Shown here: one piece after another, positions 28,222 to 36,111 of the stretch | How the letters are laid out: every line of letters starts with the position of its first letter | Numbering within the stretch: position 1 is the first letter of the stretch | Source of the DNA: Lachnospiraceae bacterium | GTDB lineage: Bacteria; Bacillota; Clostridia; Lachnospirales; Lachnospiraceae | DNA: 64,000 bases | NCBI GenBank assembly: GCA_910575565.1 | Contig: CAJTFL010000011.1 | Coordinates: forward strand, 62,001-126,000 | Direction: 5' to 3' | Program-made: the position numbers and the translations under genes | Notes under the pieces: model-generated | What the model was told of the DNA's origin: nothing | Database searches by the model: none | What the model saw: the letters and a program-made list of their open reading frames with translations, nothing else

Positions 28222-28243
28222 GGCGGCATTAAGCCGCCTTTTT
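28222..28243 (+). terminator. terminator-like hairpin without an upstream gene
   Basis: GGCGGC ATTAA GCCGCC followed by five T on the plus strand. No plus-strand gene precedes it. A second hairpin, CTCCGGTG/CACCGGAG, follows at 28255-28281. A weaker GCCG/CGGC hairpin with T run on the minus strand near 28335-28355 may end the LytTR gene. Confidence 0.45.
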
Positions 28244-28464
28244 CATGGAAGGCTCTCCGGTGCCCCATATAAACACCGGAGACCATGCGGCAAGCCGAAT
28301 GGCTGTCGGATAGGAAAACCTTACCATACTCCCCAAAAAGCCGCAACGCCCGGCTACCTTTTGCTTCATTTAATCCCCCTTTCGCTTCCCTTTCATAGCC
28401 TGCGTCTCTCTGCCGCTTGCAGATACGTCCTTGCCTGCATTCCCCGCTTCTTGCGGACGCTCCC

Positions 28465-29037
28465 TTATCTGCCTTTCCCGTAATTTAAAAACGCTTCCCT
28501 TACCTGCCTTCTCCTCCTGGTGCTTACCTGAAGCCGTTTCCCATTGTCTAGCTTCAGCCACGTTCCCTCCACCTCTTTAACGTGCCTTAAATTCACCAAG
28601 CAGTTCCGGTGGATCCGCACAAATTCCTTCCCCCGGAACCGCTCCTCCTCTCTTTTCATGCTGGTGCTGACCCGGTACTGGCCTTTCACCGTATAAATGC
28701 TTACCGCTTTCCGAAAAGAGCCAATGTAATAAATTTCATCTTCTTCCAATGCCACCGTCTGATTCCCAAACCGCCAAATATACCTGGCCCCGTCCCCTGT
28801 CATTTCCTCCCACAGCCGCTTCGCACCGTTTACCACTGATCCCCGGCTGACCTTCATCCCCGGCATCCCGTGAATCAAAACAACGTCGTACTTCCCTTTC
28901 CGGATAGCCGACCAAAAGCTATTGGCTGAAGTTAAAAAATCCACCTCCAACGGCTGAATCTCTTCTTCACATAACCGGAAACAAGCTTCCATATACTGCT
29001 TCCACTCCGCGCTGCTGCTGTATACCGCCACCTTCAT
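28465..29037 (-). CDS. LytTR-domain DNA-binding regulator
   Basis: The C-terminal LytTR domain (about 95-185 of 190) has GKEFVRIHRNCLVNLRHVKEV and an ISxRR-like end (QVSTRRRRQVREAF). The N-terminal 90 residues resemble a response-regulator receiver (VAVYSS...YDVVLIHGMPGM), but the acidic pocket and phosphorylated Asp are not evident, so it may act without phosphorylation. I chose ATG 29037-29035, preceded by GGGAGG; the frame opens at 29136. No histidine kinase is adjacent, so it is an orphan. Targets are unknown. Confidence 0.75.
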   Translation of the reverse strand: MKVAVYSSSAEWKQYMEACFRLCEEEIQPLEVDFLTSANSFWSAIRKGKYDVVLIHGMPGMKVSRGSVVNGAKRLWEEMTGDGARYIWRFGNQTVALEEDEIYYIGSFRKAVSIYTVKGQYRVSTSMKREEERFRGKEFVRIHRNCLVNLRHVKEVEGTWLKLDNGKRLQVSTRRRRQVREAFLNYGKGR

Positions 29038-29298
29038 TCCCTTCCTCCCTTTTCCTCCCGTAAGCTTAAGTGTGGTTTTAAAGCCTTCCTCCAGTACCCC
29101 ATCATTCCCCAAAGCCGCCCGGCTATCTGCGGCCATGATACAAATAAAGACGGAAGAAATGAGAATTAGTTAAGGAAATTCCCTTTTCCAGGTTTGGCTA
29201 ATTCCCGGAAAGTCGGGATGAAAACTGCAAAAGAAGACGTTGCTTTTTTGCCCGAAGGCAGATATCATAATACTAAAACTCCCAGAAAAGGAGACGCC

Positions 29299-30216
29299 AT
29301 GGAGCCGATTACTTACCAAACTTACCGCAACTGCACCCTCTGCCCCCGTATGTGCCGCGTTGACCGCACCCGCACCCCAGGCTTCTGCGGCTGCCGGGAT
29401 CAGCTGACAGCCGCCAGGGCAGCCCTGCACCAGTGGGAAGAGCCTTGCATCAGCGGAACATCCGGCAGCGGAACCGTGTTTTTTACCGGCTGCACCCTCC
29501 GCTGCTGCTTCTGCCAAAACTTTTCCATAAGCCAGGAAGGCTTCGGGCGGGAGCTGTCCGCCTCCCAGCTTGCCCGCATCTTCTTATCCCTCCAGGATAA
29601 GGGAGCACATAACCTTAACCTGGTCACGCCCTCCCATTTCCTGCCCCATATCCTGGACGCCCTAAGCCAGGCCCGCCCTGCCTTAACCATTCCCGTGGTT
29701 TACAACTGCGGCGGCTACGAGCGCCCGGAAACCATCGATGCCCTGGCCGGATACGTGGATATCTATCTGCCGGATTTAAAGTATTTTCGTTCCGATTATT
29801 CCCGGGAATATTCCCAGGCCAAGGACTATTTCCAGAAAGCTTCCCAGGCCATCCTCCGCATGATCCGCCAGGCCGGGCCGCCTATTTTGGAGCCGGAATC
29901 CGGCCTGATGAAAAAGGGCGTTATCATCCGCCACATGGTCTTGCCCGGCGCAAAGGAGGACTCGGTGAAATTATTACATTGGATGAAGGAAAGCCTGCCT
30001 CCGGGCGGGTATCTCCTTAGCCTTCTCAGCCAATACACTCCCTTTTACCACGCCGAAAGCCACCCAAAAATCAACCGCCGGATCACCTCATACGAATACC
30101 GCAAGGTGGTGGACGAGGCCATCCGCCTGGGGCTGACTCATGGGTTTATGCAGGAAAAAAGCAGCGCGAAAGAAGAATACACGCCGCCTTTTAATCTGGA
30201 AGGGTTGGATGCGTAA
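29299..30216 (+). CDS. radical SAM protein, PflA-like (YydG/AmmeMemoRadiSam-related group)
   Basis: 305 residues from the ATG at 29299, which has AAGGAGA 5 bases upstream. An N-terminal Cys cluster (NCTLCPRMCRVDR...GFCGC) precedes the radical SAM site FFTGCTLRCCFCQNF (C-x3-C-x2-C). The later part has YNCGGY and DIYLPDLKY, as in pyruvate-formate-lyase-activase-like proteins. These use SAM and a 4Fe-4S cluster to make a 5'-deoxyadenosyl radical. The substrate is unknown; no glycyl-radical enzyme is adjacent. Confidence 0.8.
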   Translation: MEPITYQTYRNCTLCPRMCRVDRTRTPGFCGCRDQLTAARAALHQWEEPCISGTSGSGTVFFTGCTLRCCFCQNFSISQEGFGRELSASQLARIFLSLQDKGAHNLNLVTPSHFLPHILDALSQARPALTIPVVYNCGGYERPETIDALAGYVDIYLPDLKYFRSDYSREYSQAKDYFQKASQAILRMIRQAGPPILEPESGLMKKGVIIRHMVLPGAKEDSVKLLHWMKESLPPGGYLLSLLSQYTPFYHAESHPKINRRITSYEYRKVVDEAIRLGLTHGFMQEKSSAKEEYTPPFNLEGLDA

Positions 30217-30239
30217 AGCTCCGAATCCCAAATTTTTTG

Positions 30240-30404
30240 ATGCTTTCCAAGAACTTCCACTGCACGATTACTGCTTGCGGAAAAGAGATTGCGCCGGGCG
30301 TTCCGGTCATAGAGGAAAGTATAGAAACCTTGGCCAGGCTGTCCGAAATCGTTGGAAAACTGTTGAGCCTCCTGTATATCAAGCAGGTTCTCGCCCACAA
30401 ATAA
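30240..30404 (+). CDS. small hypothetical ORF before a terminator
   Basis: 54 codons (MLSKNFHCTITACGKEI...), 23 bases after the radical SAM gene, with the stop at the first base of a strong terminator. The C-terminal two thirds are a regular amphipathic helix pattern (PVIEESIETLARLSEIVGKLL), suggesting a real or formerly real protein. No ribosome binding site is seen before the ATG, so it may be the 3' remnant of a longer gene. The family is not recognised. Confidence 0.35.
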   Translation: MLSKNFHCTITACGKEIAPGVPVIEESIETLARLSEIVGKLLSLLYIKQVLAHK

Positions 30405-30446
30405 ACAAGAAGCCCACCAAATATACTCCATGAGCTTCTTGTTTTC
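30404..30446 (+). terminator. terminator after the radical SAM/small ORF unit
   Basis: A 10-bp stem AACAAGAAGC/GCTTCTTGTT with a 20-base loop, then TTTTC. Confidence 0.75.
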
Positions 30447-30483
30447 GTTATACGGTCACTTTATGGGGAAATTTACAGTCCGT

Positions 30484-31905
30484 TCAGCCCGCGCCATGCG
30501 CCCTGCAAACCGCCTTGTGTGCTGCCGATCCGCACGCCTTCTCGCAATCAAGCTGTGCCTTAAGCCGCCTTATGCAGAAGCGGAAAGCAGGAACCAGGAA
30601 CAGATCCGCCAGAAACCAAGCCACCGGCGATGCAAGGCAGATTGCCTTAAATCCAAAAATCGGAACCAGCACAAAGCCCATAAAGGCTCTTCCGATCATC
30701 TCGCACACCCCTGCCACCACCGCAAGGCCGCTGTAGCCCAAACCCTGGATCGTAAACCGCCACACATTGACAAACGTAAGCAAGATGAAAAACATTGCGC
30801 TAATCACTAAGTATTGATGCGCCTGGCGGATTACCACCGTTTCCGATGCATCCACAAACAGCCTGGGAATCATTTCCCCGAAGAAAAACAGCAGGATAAA
30901 CGCCCCCAGGGAATACACGCTTCCCAGCAAAGTCGCCGACCTTACCCCCTGCTCGATCCGTTCAAACTTTTTCGCCCCTGCATTCTGCCCTGTATACGTA
31001 GCCATGGTTCCCCCCAAAGCATCAAAGGGACAGCAGAACAGCAGGGATGATTTTTGGGCTGTGGCCACGGAAGCCACGGCCACGGAGCCTAAAGAATTAA
31101 TGGCCGCCTGGATTATCACGGAACCGATGGCCGTGATGGAATACTGAAGGCCCATAGGAATGCCGATAACGCAAAGGGTTCCCACATGGCCTTTGCTTAA
31201 GCGAAGCTCATCCCGTTCAATTTTCAGAATCCCGAACTTCTTCCTCATGTAAAAAAAGCAGAGAATGCCCGACACCGCCTGGGAAAGCACCGTGGCGTAA
31301 GCCGCTCCCGATATTCCCGTCTTTAACCCCAGGATGAACGCCAAATCCAGCCCGATATTTAAGATGCTGGAAAGCACCAGGAAATACACCGGCGTCTTGG
31401 AATCCCCCAGGGAACGGATGATCCCGGCCAAAAGGTTGTAAAGGAGCGTCGCCGGAATTCCCAAGAAAATATAAACGATATACAGATACGCCTGCCGGAT
31501 AATATCTTCCGGCGTCTTGATCCACACCAGGATATTCCAGGTAAGGGAACTGATCCCCACGGTCATCACCAAGGCAAATATTGCCGCCAGCCACGCCGCA
31601 TTGGCCACAAAACGCCTCATATTCGAGTAATCCTGCGCCCCGAACTGCTGTGCCACCGGGATTGCAAACCCGGAGCAAATCCCGATCACAAAACCATTGA
31701 CCATAAAATTAACCGCCCCGGTTGAGCCTACCGCGGCAAGGGCATCCACCCCTAAGCACCTTCCCACAATCACCGCATCGACCATACTGTAAAATTGCTG
31801 GAACAAAAGCCCCAGCAGCATAGGTATGGCAAACCCCAGAATCAGCCTTACCGGGCTCCCGACAGTCATGTCCTTTACAGCTGACGTTGAAACCGACTTG
31901 CTCAT
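30484..31905 (-). CDS. MATE family efflux transporter
   Basis: Na+- or H+-coupled multidrug/toxin extrusion protein with about twelve membrane spans in two homologous halves. The start region DMTVGSPVRLILGFAIPMLLGLLFQQ and the VDAVIVGRCLGVDALAAVGSTG segment are typical of the clostridial MATE group. I chose the second of two adjacent ATGs (31905-31903), which has GGAGGG 4 bases upstream; the frame opens much earlier at 32034. It ends in a Cys-rich short tail. The substrate is unknown. Confidence 0.9.
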   Translation of the reverse strand: MSKSVSTSAVKDMTVGSPVRLILGFAIPMLLGLLFQQFYSMVDAVIVGRCLGVDALAAVGSTGAVNFMVNGFVIGICSGFAIPVAQQFGAQDYSNMRRFVANAAWLAAIFALVMTVGISSLTWNILVWIKTPEDIIRQAYLYIVYIFLGIPATLLYNLLAGIIRSLGDSKTPVYFLVLSSILNIGLDLAFILGLKTGISGAAYATVLSQAVSGILCFFYMRKKFGILKIERDELRLSKGHVGTLCVIGIPMGLQYSITAIGSVIIQAAINSLGSVAVASVATAQKSSLLFCCPFDALGGTMATYTGQNAGAKKFERIEQGVRSATLLGSVYSLGAFILLFFFGEMIPRLFVDASETVVIRQAHQYLVISAMFFILLTFVNVWRFTIQGLGYSGLAVVAGVCEMIGRAFMGFVLVPIFGFKAICLASPVAWFLADLFLVPAFRFCIRRLKAQLDCEKACGSAAHKAVCRAHGAG

Positions 31906-32030
31906 CATTCCCTCCATTCCGCGGGCATCCCGCAATGCCAAAACGCAACAATACCGAAACAATAAATCATTGTCACATTCTAACGGAAAATCCGCAAATT
32001 TACAACTGCTATTTTTCACAAAAAGGAAGG

Positions 32031-32076
32031 ACAAAAAACAAAGGCGGATATCGATTTTTCCTTCTCGATATCCGCC
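32031..32076 (-). terminator. terminator of the structured RNA unit
   Basis: A perfect 12-bp stem GGCGGATATCGA/TCGATATCCGCC (32076-32065 with 32054-32043) with a 10-base loop, then TTTGTTTTTTG on the minus strand. Confidence 0.9.
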
Positions 32077-32600
32077 CCTATGCTATTTCATCCATCGGAC
32101 CGTAACCTCTCTATTCATTTATTGGTTTTTCGTAATGCAATTTGAATTTCAAAGTTTGGACTTAACGTCCCTTCGTGCATTCACTGATACGCTCTATATT
32201 TAATTGTAATCCTTATTTGGAACAAACTGCGCTTCAGCCTTAACGCCTTTTCCCATATGGTGAGGAAACCTTTTCGTTCTAATAATACTTTCTCGTCATA
32301 TCACTAAACCGATCTTTCTGTCCTCTCTTACTCTTCGCCAAAACCTTTACGGTAATTTCCAGCCACGGCCTAACCTGCCGCCTCTGAGCCACCTGAGCGA
32401 TTTGTCCAAAATCAGGTTTGTCCTATTGCCCCAATTACAACTTTCCGAAAATCTTTCCATCATGCACAAATGGGATTTTCATTGTAACGAAGCGAGCATT
32501 ATGTGTTTGGCGGTCCGTACCTCCTTTGCTTAGATTTGGATGATGCATTCCAATTAACTGTACATTGGGATTTACCTTCCTTTTCTTTCTTTTTTTTGAT
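32031..32600 (-). ncRNA. candidate large structured non-coding RNA (approx. 570 nt)
   Basis: A minus-strand unit bounded by a perfect promoter (32635-32607) and a strong terminator (32076-32031) has no intact ORF; stops fall in every frame. Three complementary pairs nest in order. CGGACCG (32517-32511) pairs with CGGTCCG (32102-32096). TTCGT and AATG (32491-32480) pair with CATTACGAA (32137-32129). CCC and GTGCAT (32474-32462) pair with ATGCAC and GGG (32180-32169). Local hairpins include CCAAT/ATTGG (32568-32550), ACCTGATTT.../AAATC..AGGT, TTTCC/GGGAAA and GGAC/GTCC. Size and layout recall large ornate firmicute RNAs such as ROOL or OLE, but I cannot assign a class. The AAAGGAGG at 32527-32520 is followed only by very short frames. 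A decayed gene is the alternative. Confidence 0.6.
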
Positions 32601-32606
32601 AGGTTT

Positions 32607-32635
32607 ATTATATAAGATAACCCTCGTTTTGTCAA
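32607..32635 (-). promoter_or_regulatory. perfect consensus sigma-A promoter
   Basis: Minus strand TTGACA (32635-32630), exactly 17 bases, TATAAT (32612-32607). It reads into the structured RNA unit. It is the only promoter in the window that I found to match consensus at all twelve positions. Confidence 0.9.
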
Positions 32636-32856
32636 CACTTTTTTGTATTTTTTCTTTTATTTTTTTAATCCATATGAATTTGTATATAATTATTTTAATT
32701 ATTCTTACTATTCCGATAAATTCACCGGCCTTTCCAGGCGATTCCCTTATTATTTTCAGAATATTTTTACATTTTCGCGATGATGCAAATAAAATACAAA
32801 CTTTCTTTCGCTTTTGCTCTTTAAATGCCAGAACACAAAATACACTTTTATCCAAG

Positions 32857-33159
32857 CTTGCCTCCAGCCAACGCCATTCCTATCACCAGATAAAACGTAT
32901 GGCAGAGCGCCAAAAAGAAAAGCACGGCTGGGAATTCTTATTCCTGGGTGCAAATATCGACGCTATCGCCACCACAAAGAATTTCGGCATCCATTCGTCC
33001 CGGGCAGCAAACTGCCACAGCGTTCCCACGGGAACCCAGCGAAACTGCCGGGTATTAGGGCAAACAATCTCCTGCTTAAGAGAAAGCCAGCCCCTTTCCC
33101 CATCCTGGAAAGAGGAAATCGAGCTGGACTATCAGAAACGGAAAGCAAATGCACGTTAA
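32857..33159 (+). pseudogene. 3' fragment of a vWA-domain protein gene
   Basis: About 100 residues (QRHSYHQIKRM, EKHGWEFLFLGANIDA, SRAANCHSVPTGTQRN) match the C-terminal half of the small vWA-domain proteins common in clostridia, whose members read like YSYEQVK...YGWEFLFLGANIDA. The MIDAS part (DxSxS) is missing: the upstream in-frame sequence is AT-rich hydrophobic noise. It is therefore a 5'-truncated remnant. The stretch 32636-32856 holds no gene. Confidence 0.6.
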
Positions 33160-33211
33160 CTGCAGCGGCTACGTTCCCGCATAATTTCCTGATTATGGAT
33201 GATAGAATTTT

Positions 33212-33604
33212 CTAATACGGGGTTATCACCCGATTATCCGAGCGGAACAGGCTGTCCGGGACTACCTGGAAAGTATGTTCCGCTATTTCTGTGCGTTCCC
33301 GGTAGCTTAACACTACCCGCTCCCCCTGAGCAAAGCCCTGATCGTAAGAACGATCCAGCTGATAAAATTCCTCCCGGGTATTTTTCAGCAATAGATAGCC
33401 ATCGTTTACTTCCACTACCCTGCAAAACTCTCTTTTCATCTGCCCTTCCTCCTGTGAGCCTTCCCCATTTTCCAGCTCTTTCCCGCCGGTTGATTCCAAA
33501 TTAATCCCTGCCTGCACGATTAAGGGAATACAATTTAACCACTGCCGCCCGCCGCCCGATATGCAAAGGACAACAGCCAGCGCAAGCACGCTCATGTAAT
33601 TCAT
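33212..33604 (-). CDS. small membrane-anchored or exported protein downstream of the effector-like gene
   Basis: 130 residues from the ATG at 33604-33602 (MNYMSVLALAVV), with AGGAAAGG upstream. It has one hydrophobic N-terminal segment (about 1-33; signal peptide or anchor), a Glu/Gly-rich linker and a C-terminal beta-rich domain (CRVVEVNDGYLLLKN...GERVVLSYRER) that looks like a small barrel. It starts 13 bases after the stop of the 33618-34844 gene, so the two form an operon. Not recognised as a family; it could be an immunity protein, chaperone or unrelated. Confidence 0.6.
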   Translation of the reverse strand: MNYMSVLALAVVLCISGGGRQWLNCIPLIVQAGINLESTGGKELENGEGSQEEGQMKREFCRVVEVNDGYLLLKNTREEFYQLDRSYDQGFAQGERVVLSYRERTEIAEHTFQVVPDSLFRSDNRVITPY

Positions 33605-33617
33605 TTTCCATCCTTTC

Positions 33618-34844
33618 CTATGGGTTAACCGTAATTTCATTAATCAAAAAACAAAAATTGCCGTCCAGTTCACTTGGATCGATATAATATTTCTCGCCCC
33701 AGGAAGAAACAATATACCGGCCATCTTCCGTAGTTCCGGTTATGCTCATCCAATGGCCTCCCACATCTCCCTGAGCCAGCTGGCCGTCTTCGCGATATAA
33801 ATTAAAATCCGCAGCCAGGATATTAATCACATCCCCTTTATTAATGTACCCGTCAATTTCATTTTTAGAAAACGGCCTTTCCGGAAACACTTTCTTATTT
33901 TCACAGTTCACGCCTTCCTTCGTACTTATATATTCACTGATGCGGTTTTCCATTGAAAGAATCGTCATTCCCCCGCTTTCAAATGATGCCGTATCCTGCC
34001 CCTCATACTCATCTAAAATTGCCTGGCGAGCCTCGTCCGACCATGTATCCCCATCATTCTCGTACAAATCAACGCCGTATCTTTCCCTGAATTCATCCGC
34101 TTTTCCCTCATACGATAATAGTTTGTCATTCACTAAAGCATCCGCACCACTCTCCCGATTCAGAAAATACTGATCATCCGTATGGGCATAAAAATCAATC
34201 AGCAGGCGGTTAAAATTAAATTCCCCGTTTTCATCATACAGCGGAAAGCCGAAATCCCGCATAAACGCATCCTCGCGGCCCTCATACTTTGTCATCACGG
34301 TGTTGACGAAGGCAACGTAACCGCACCCTTCCTCATTGATCCGCCCATACAAATTGATAATCTCCTCATCCGAGTAGTCCCGGTAGGCATCATACTGACG
34401 CACAAAATCAAACAGCTCCTCGTCTGCGCCAACCCGAAAAAACAAAGTCTTCTTCCCGGACTTGTTATGGATCAAATCACCCTGATCGCCGCCATATCCA
34501 CCCTCGCCGTCGAAAACGCCGGAACGCCCGTCCAGGTTGCCTATGCCCAGCCGTTTTAAGAATTCCAGGGCAGCATCCACTAGCCACTGCTCCTTTTCCC
34601 GGTAAAGCTCCACAATCGAATGCCCTGTCTCCTGCATTTGCCTCATCCGGTTATGCTCGCCTTCCAGCTCTCTGGCCAGCATCATCAGCCGGCTGCTAAT
34701 CCGCTCTTTCTGGCGGATCTCCATCCGCATCTGGATCCTTACCAGCGTTATCCCTGCAGTCACCTGCTGCAAAACCGGCATAAGCTGATCTATCTCCCCT
34801 AATGCACTTTCCATTTTATCCAGCTTAACTTTAAATTGACTCAT
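33618..34844 (-). CDS. candidate polymorphic effector: helical N-terminus plus papain-like cysteine protease domain
   Basis: 408 residues from the ATG at 34844-34842, with GGGGGAG upstream. Residues 1-100 are long charged helices resembling the WXG100/LXG-type leader of type VII-exported proteins, though without a clear WXG. No signal peptide is present. The rest contains GCGYVAFVN (candidate nucleophile Cys174), GGHWMSITG (His364) and VSSWGEKYYID (380s), the order and spacing of a papain/C39-like fold, with a 190-residue insertion rich in acidic residues. It may be a secreted protease toxin, a bacteriocin-type peptidase or a modifying enzyme. Assignment is by motif only. The gene just downstream is a possible partner. 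Confidence 0.55.
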   Translation of the reverse strand: MSQFKVKLDKMESALGEIDQLMPVLQQVTAGITLVRIQMRMEIRQKERISSRLMMLARELEGEHNRMRQMQETGHSIVELYREKEQWLVDAALEFLKRLGIGNLDGRSGVFDGEGGYGGDQGDLIHNKSGKKTLFFRVGADEELFDFVRQYDAYRDYSDEEIINLYGRINEEGCGYVAFVNTVMTKYEGREDAFMRDFGFPLYDENGEFNFNRLLIDFYAHTDDQYFLNRESGADALVNDKLLSYEGKADEFRERYGVDLYENDGDTWSDEARQAILDEYEGQDTASFESGGMTILSMENRISEYISTKEGVNCENKKVFPERPFSKNEIDGYINKGDVINILAADFNLYREDGQLAQGDVGGHWMSITGTTEDGRYIVSSWGEKYYIDPSELDGNFCFLINEITVNP

Positions 34845-35009
34845 CTTCTCCCCCTTATCAAGCATCAAGGCCTTGCTGCTTCCAACTTTTCCGTTGCCTT
34901 TGGTTTAGTAAGTATAGCATAAATTCGGGACATTTTCCAAAAAGCTGACCAATGGCACGTTAAATTTGCCGAATGACCATTTAACCTGCCATCGCTCCAA
35001 TGCTGAAAC

Positions 35010-35057
35010 AAAAAACCGGAACGCCAGGCAGTGCCTTCACACGCTGAAACGTCCCGG
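35010..35057 (-). terminator. terminator after the discoidin-like gene
   Basis: Minus strand: CCGGGACG ... CGTTCCGG followed by TTTTTTG. The loop holds a second small stem (AGGCACTGCCT). Confidence 0.7.
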
Positions 35058-35095
35058 CTTCTCCATCCGGATACTAAATTTATCCCTGATAAAAA

Positions 35096-35123
35096 TCAGG
35101 CAAGTCATTTGGCTGAAAGTAAT
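35096..35123. repeat. partial copy of the repeat seen at 50831-51003
   Basis: TCAGGCAAGTCATTTGGC equals the inverse of the left end at 50831-50848, and GTCATTTGGCTGAAAGTAAT matches the right end near 50984-51003 at 19 of 20 positions. Confidence 0.6.
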
Positions 35124-35192
35124 CAAGACAGCACACTAGCAGAAGGCGCATCTGACGAAAAGAAATTTGCAAACACACTTTAGCACTGCCTA

Positions 35193-35972
35193 TCACCCTG
35201 CCCCGTACACCTCAATCTGGCTTAAGGCCGGGAAAGGCGACGCCTCCTCCGACTGAATCAGATGGGAAATCACCAGCCACTGAATGCGCTTTTTCTCAAA
35301 CACAAACTCCTGCGCATTTCCCGTCTTTTCCAAGGACAGCTCCTTAACCTCACCATCAGAAAAAGCAACGGACATTTTCTTCCACCAATTATCATGGGGG
35401 AAATCGGCACGGAGATATATCCGGATCCGGTCAGCCTCCACCGTGCGCCCGAAATCCAGCTTCATCTCGGCATCCGGGTTCCGGTTAATCCCCCAGGAGC
35501 CGTAAGGCCACCGCCCATGGCTTTCATTCGCCGTCACCCCGTCGATGGCATTGCAGGCGGCAAAAACCATCTCTCCCCGCGTCTCCACGTTCGCCGACGC
35601 GTGAGGGAAAAAGGCCTGGTTTCCGTGGAAATCATACCGGCTAAAGGCCAGGTTCCTGTAAGCGTTCACCTCAAAATCTTCCGCCACCCGCACATTCAGC
35701 AAATGCTGGCTGCCAGAAAACGCCTTTGGCGAGAGATGAATCCGCCGATCCCCGAAAGGAACCGGGTAAGCGATATCGCCGGTAAGGTACACCAAAGATT
35801 TTCCCAAGGCATCGTCTAACTGCAGCCAAAGATATCCCGGTTTTTCCGATGATTCCACATAGACGGTATCCCCCTCCTGGTATTCCCTTGCGCTGATTAA
35901 GTTTACTTCCCGCTCCCCTCTGGCTACCGCCAAGGTATTTCCCGACTTATCCGTTAGTTTAATGCAAACCAT
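35193..35972 (-). CDS. protein with C-terminal F5/8-type C (discoidin-like) domain
   Basis: 259 residues from the ATG at 35972-35970, which has AGGAGGG upstream. The last 140 residues look like a galactose-binding/discoidin jelly roll: NAIDGVTANESHGRWPYGSWGINRNPDAEMKLDFGRTVEADRIRIYLR has the usual order of Ala-Ile-Asp-Gly, Trp and the LDFG strand. The first 110 residues form a beta-rich domain. There is no signal peptide, so it is cytoplasmic or an accessory domain protein. Carbohydrate binding is inferred from the fold; the ligand is unknown. Confidence 0.65.
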   Translation of the reverse strand: MVCIKLTDKSGNTLAVARGEREVNLISAREYQEGDTVYVESSEKPGYLWLQLDDALGKSLVYLTGDIAYPVPFGDRRIHLSPKAFSGSQHLLNVRVAEDFEVNAYRNLAFSRYDFHGNQAFFPHASANVETRGEMVFAACNAIDGVTANESHGRWPYGSWGINRNPDAEMKLDFGRTVEADRIRIYLRADFPHDNWWKKMSVAFSDGEVKELSLEKTGNAQEFVFEKKRIQWLVISHLIQSEEASPFPALSQIEVYGAG

Positions 35973-36111
35973 ACGTTTTCCCTCCTGTATATCCATAAAT
36001 TTTTATCAAGCTCCCTATCAAAATGCATCTTCCTTGATATTGTTAACTCATCTATATTTACACATCATAATTTCTTTTCAATCGTCAAGCAGACAAATCT
36101 AAATGTTTACC

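Larger units (their letters stand above)
34845..35192. other. intergenic stretch with terminator and repeat fragment
   Basis: No gene is seen. It contains the terminator at 35010-35057 and a partial copy of a dispersed repeat at 35096-35123, both listed separately. Confidence 0.6.

Noticed and set aside
32435..32638. 67-codon minus-strand ORF following the AAAGGAGG at 32527-32520
   Set aside because: The ORF opens upstream of the predicted transcription start, and the frames after the AAAGGAGG are only 6 and 15 codons; the helices point to RNA rather than protein.
32503..32856. N-terminal part of the long plus-strand ORF before the vWA fragment
   Set aside because: AT-rich hydrophobic sequence overlapping the promoter and structured RNA on the other strand; only the later part is vWA-like.
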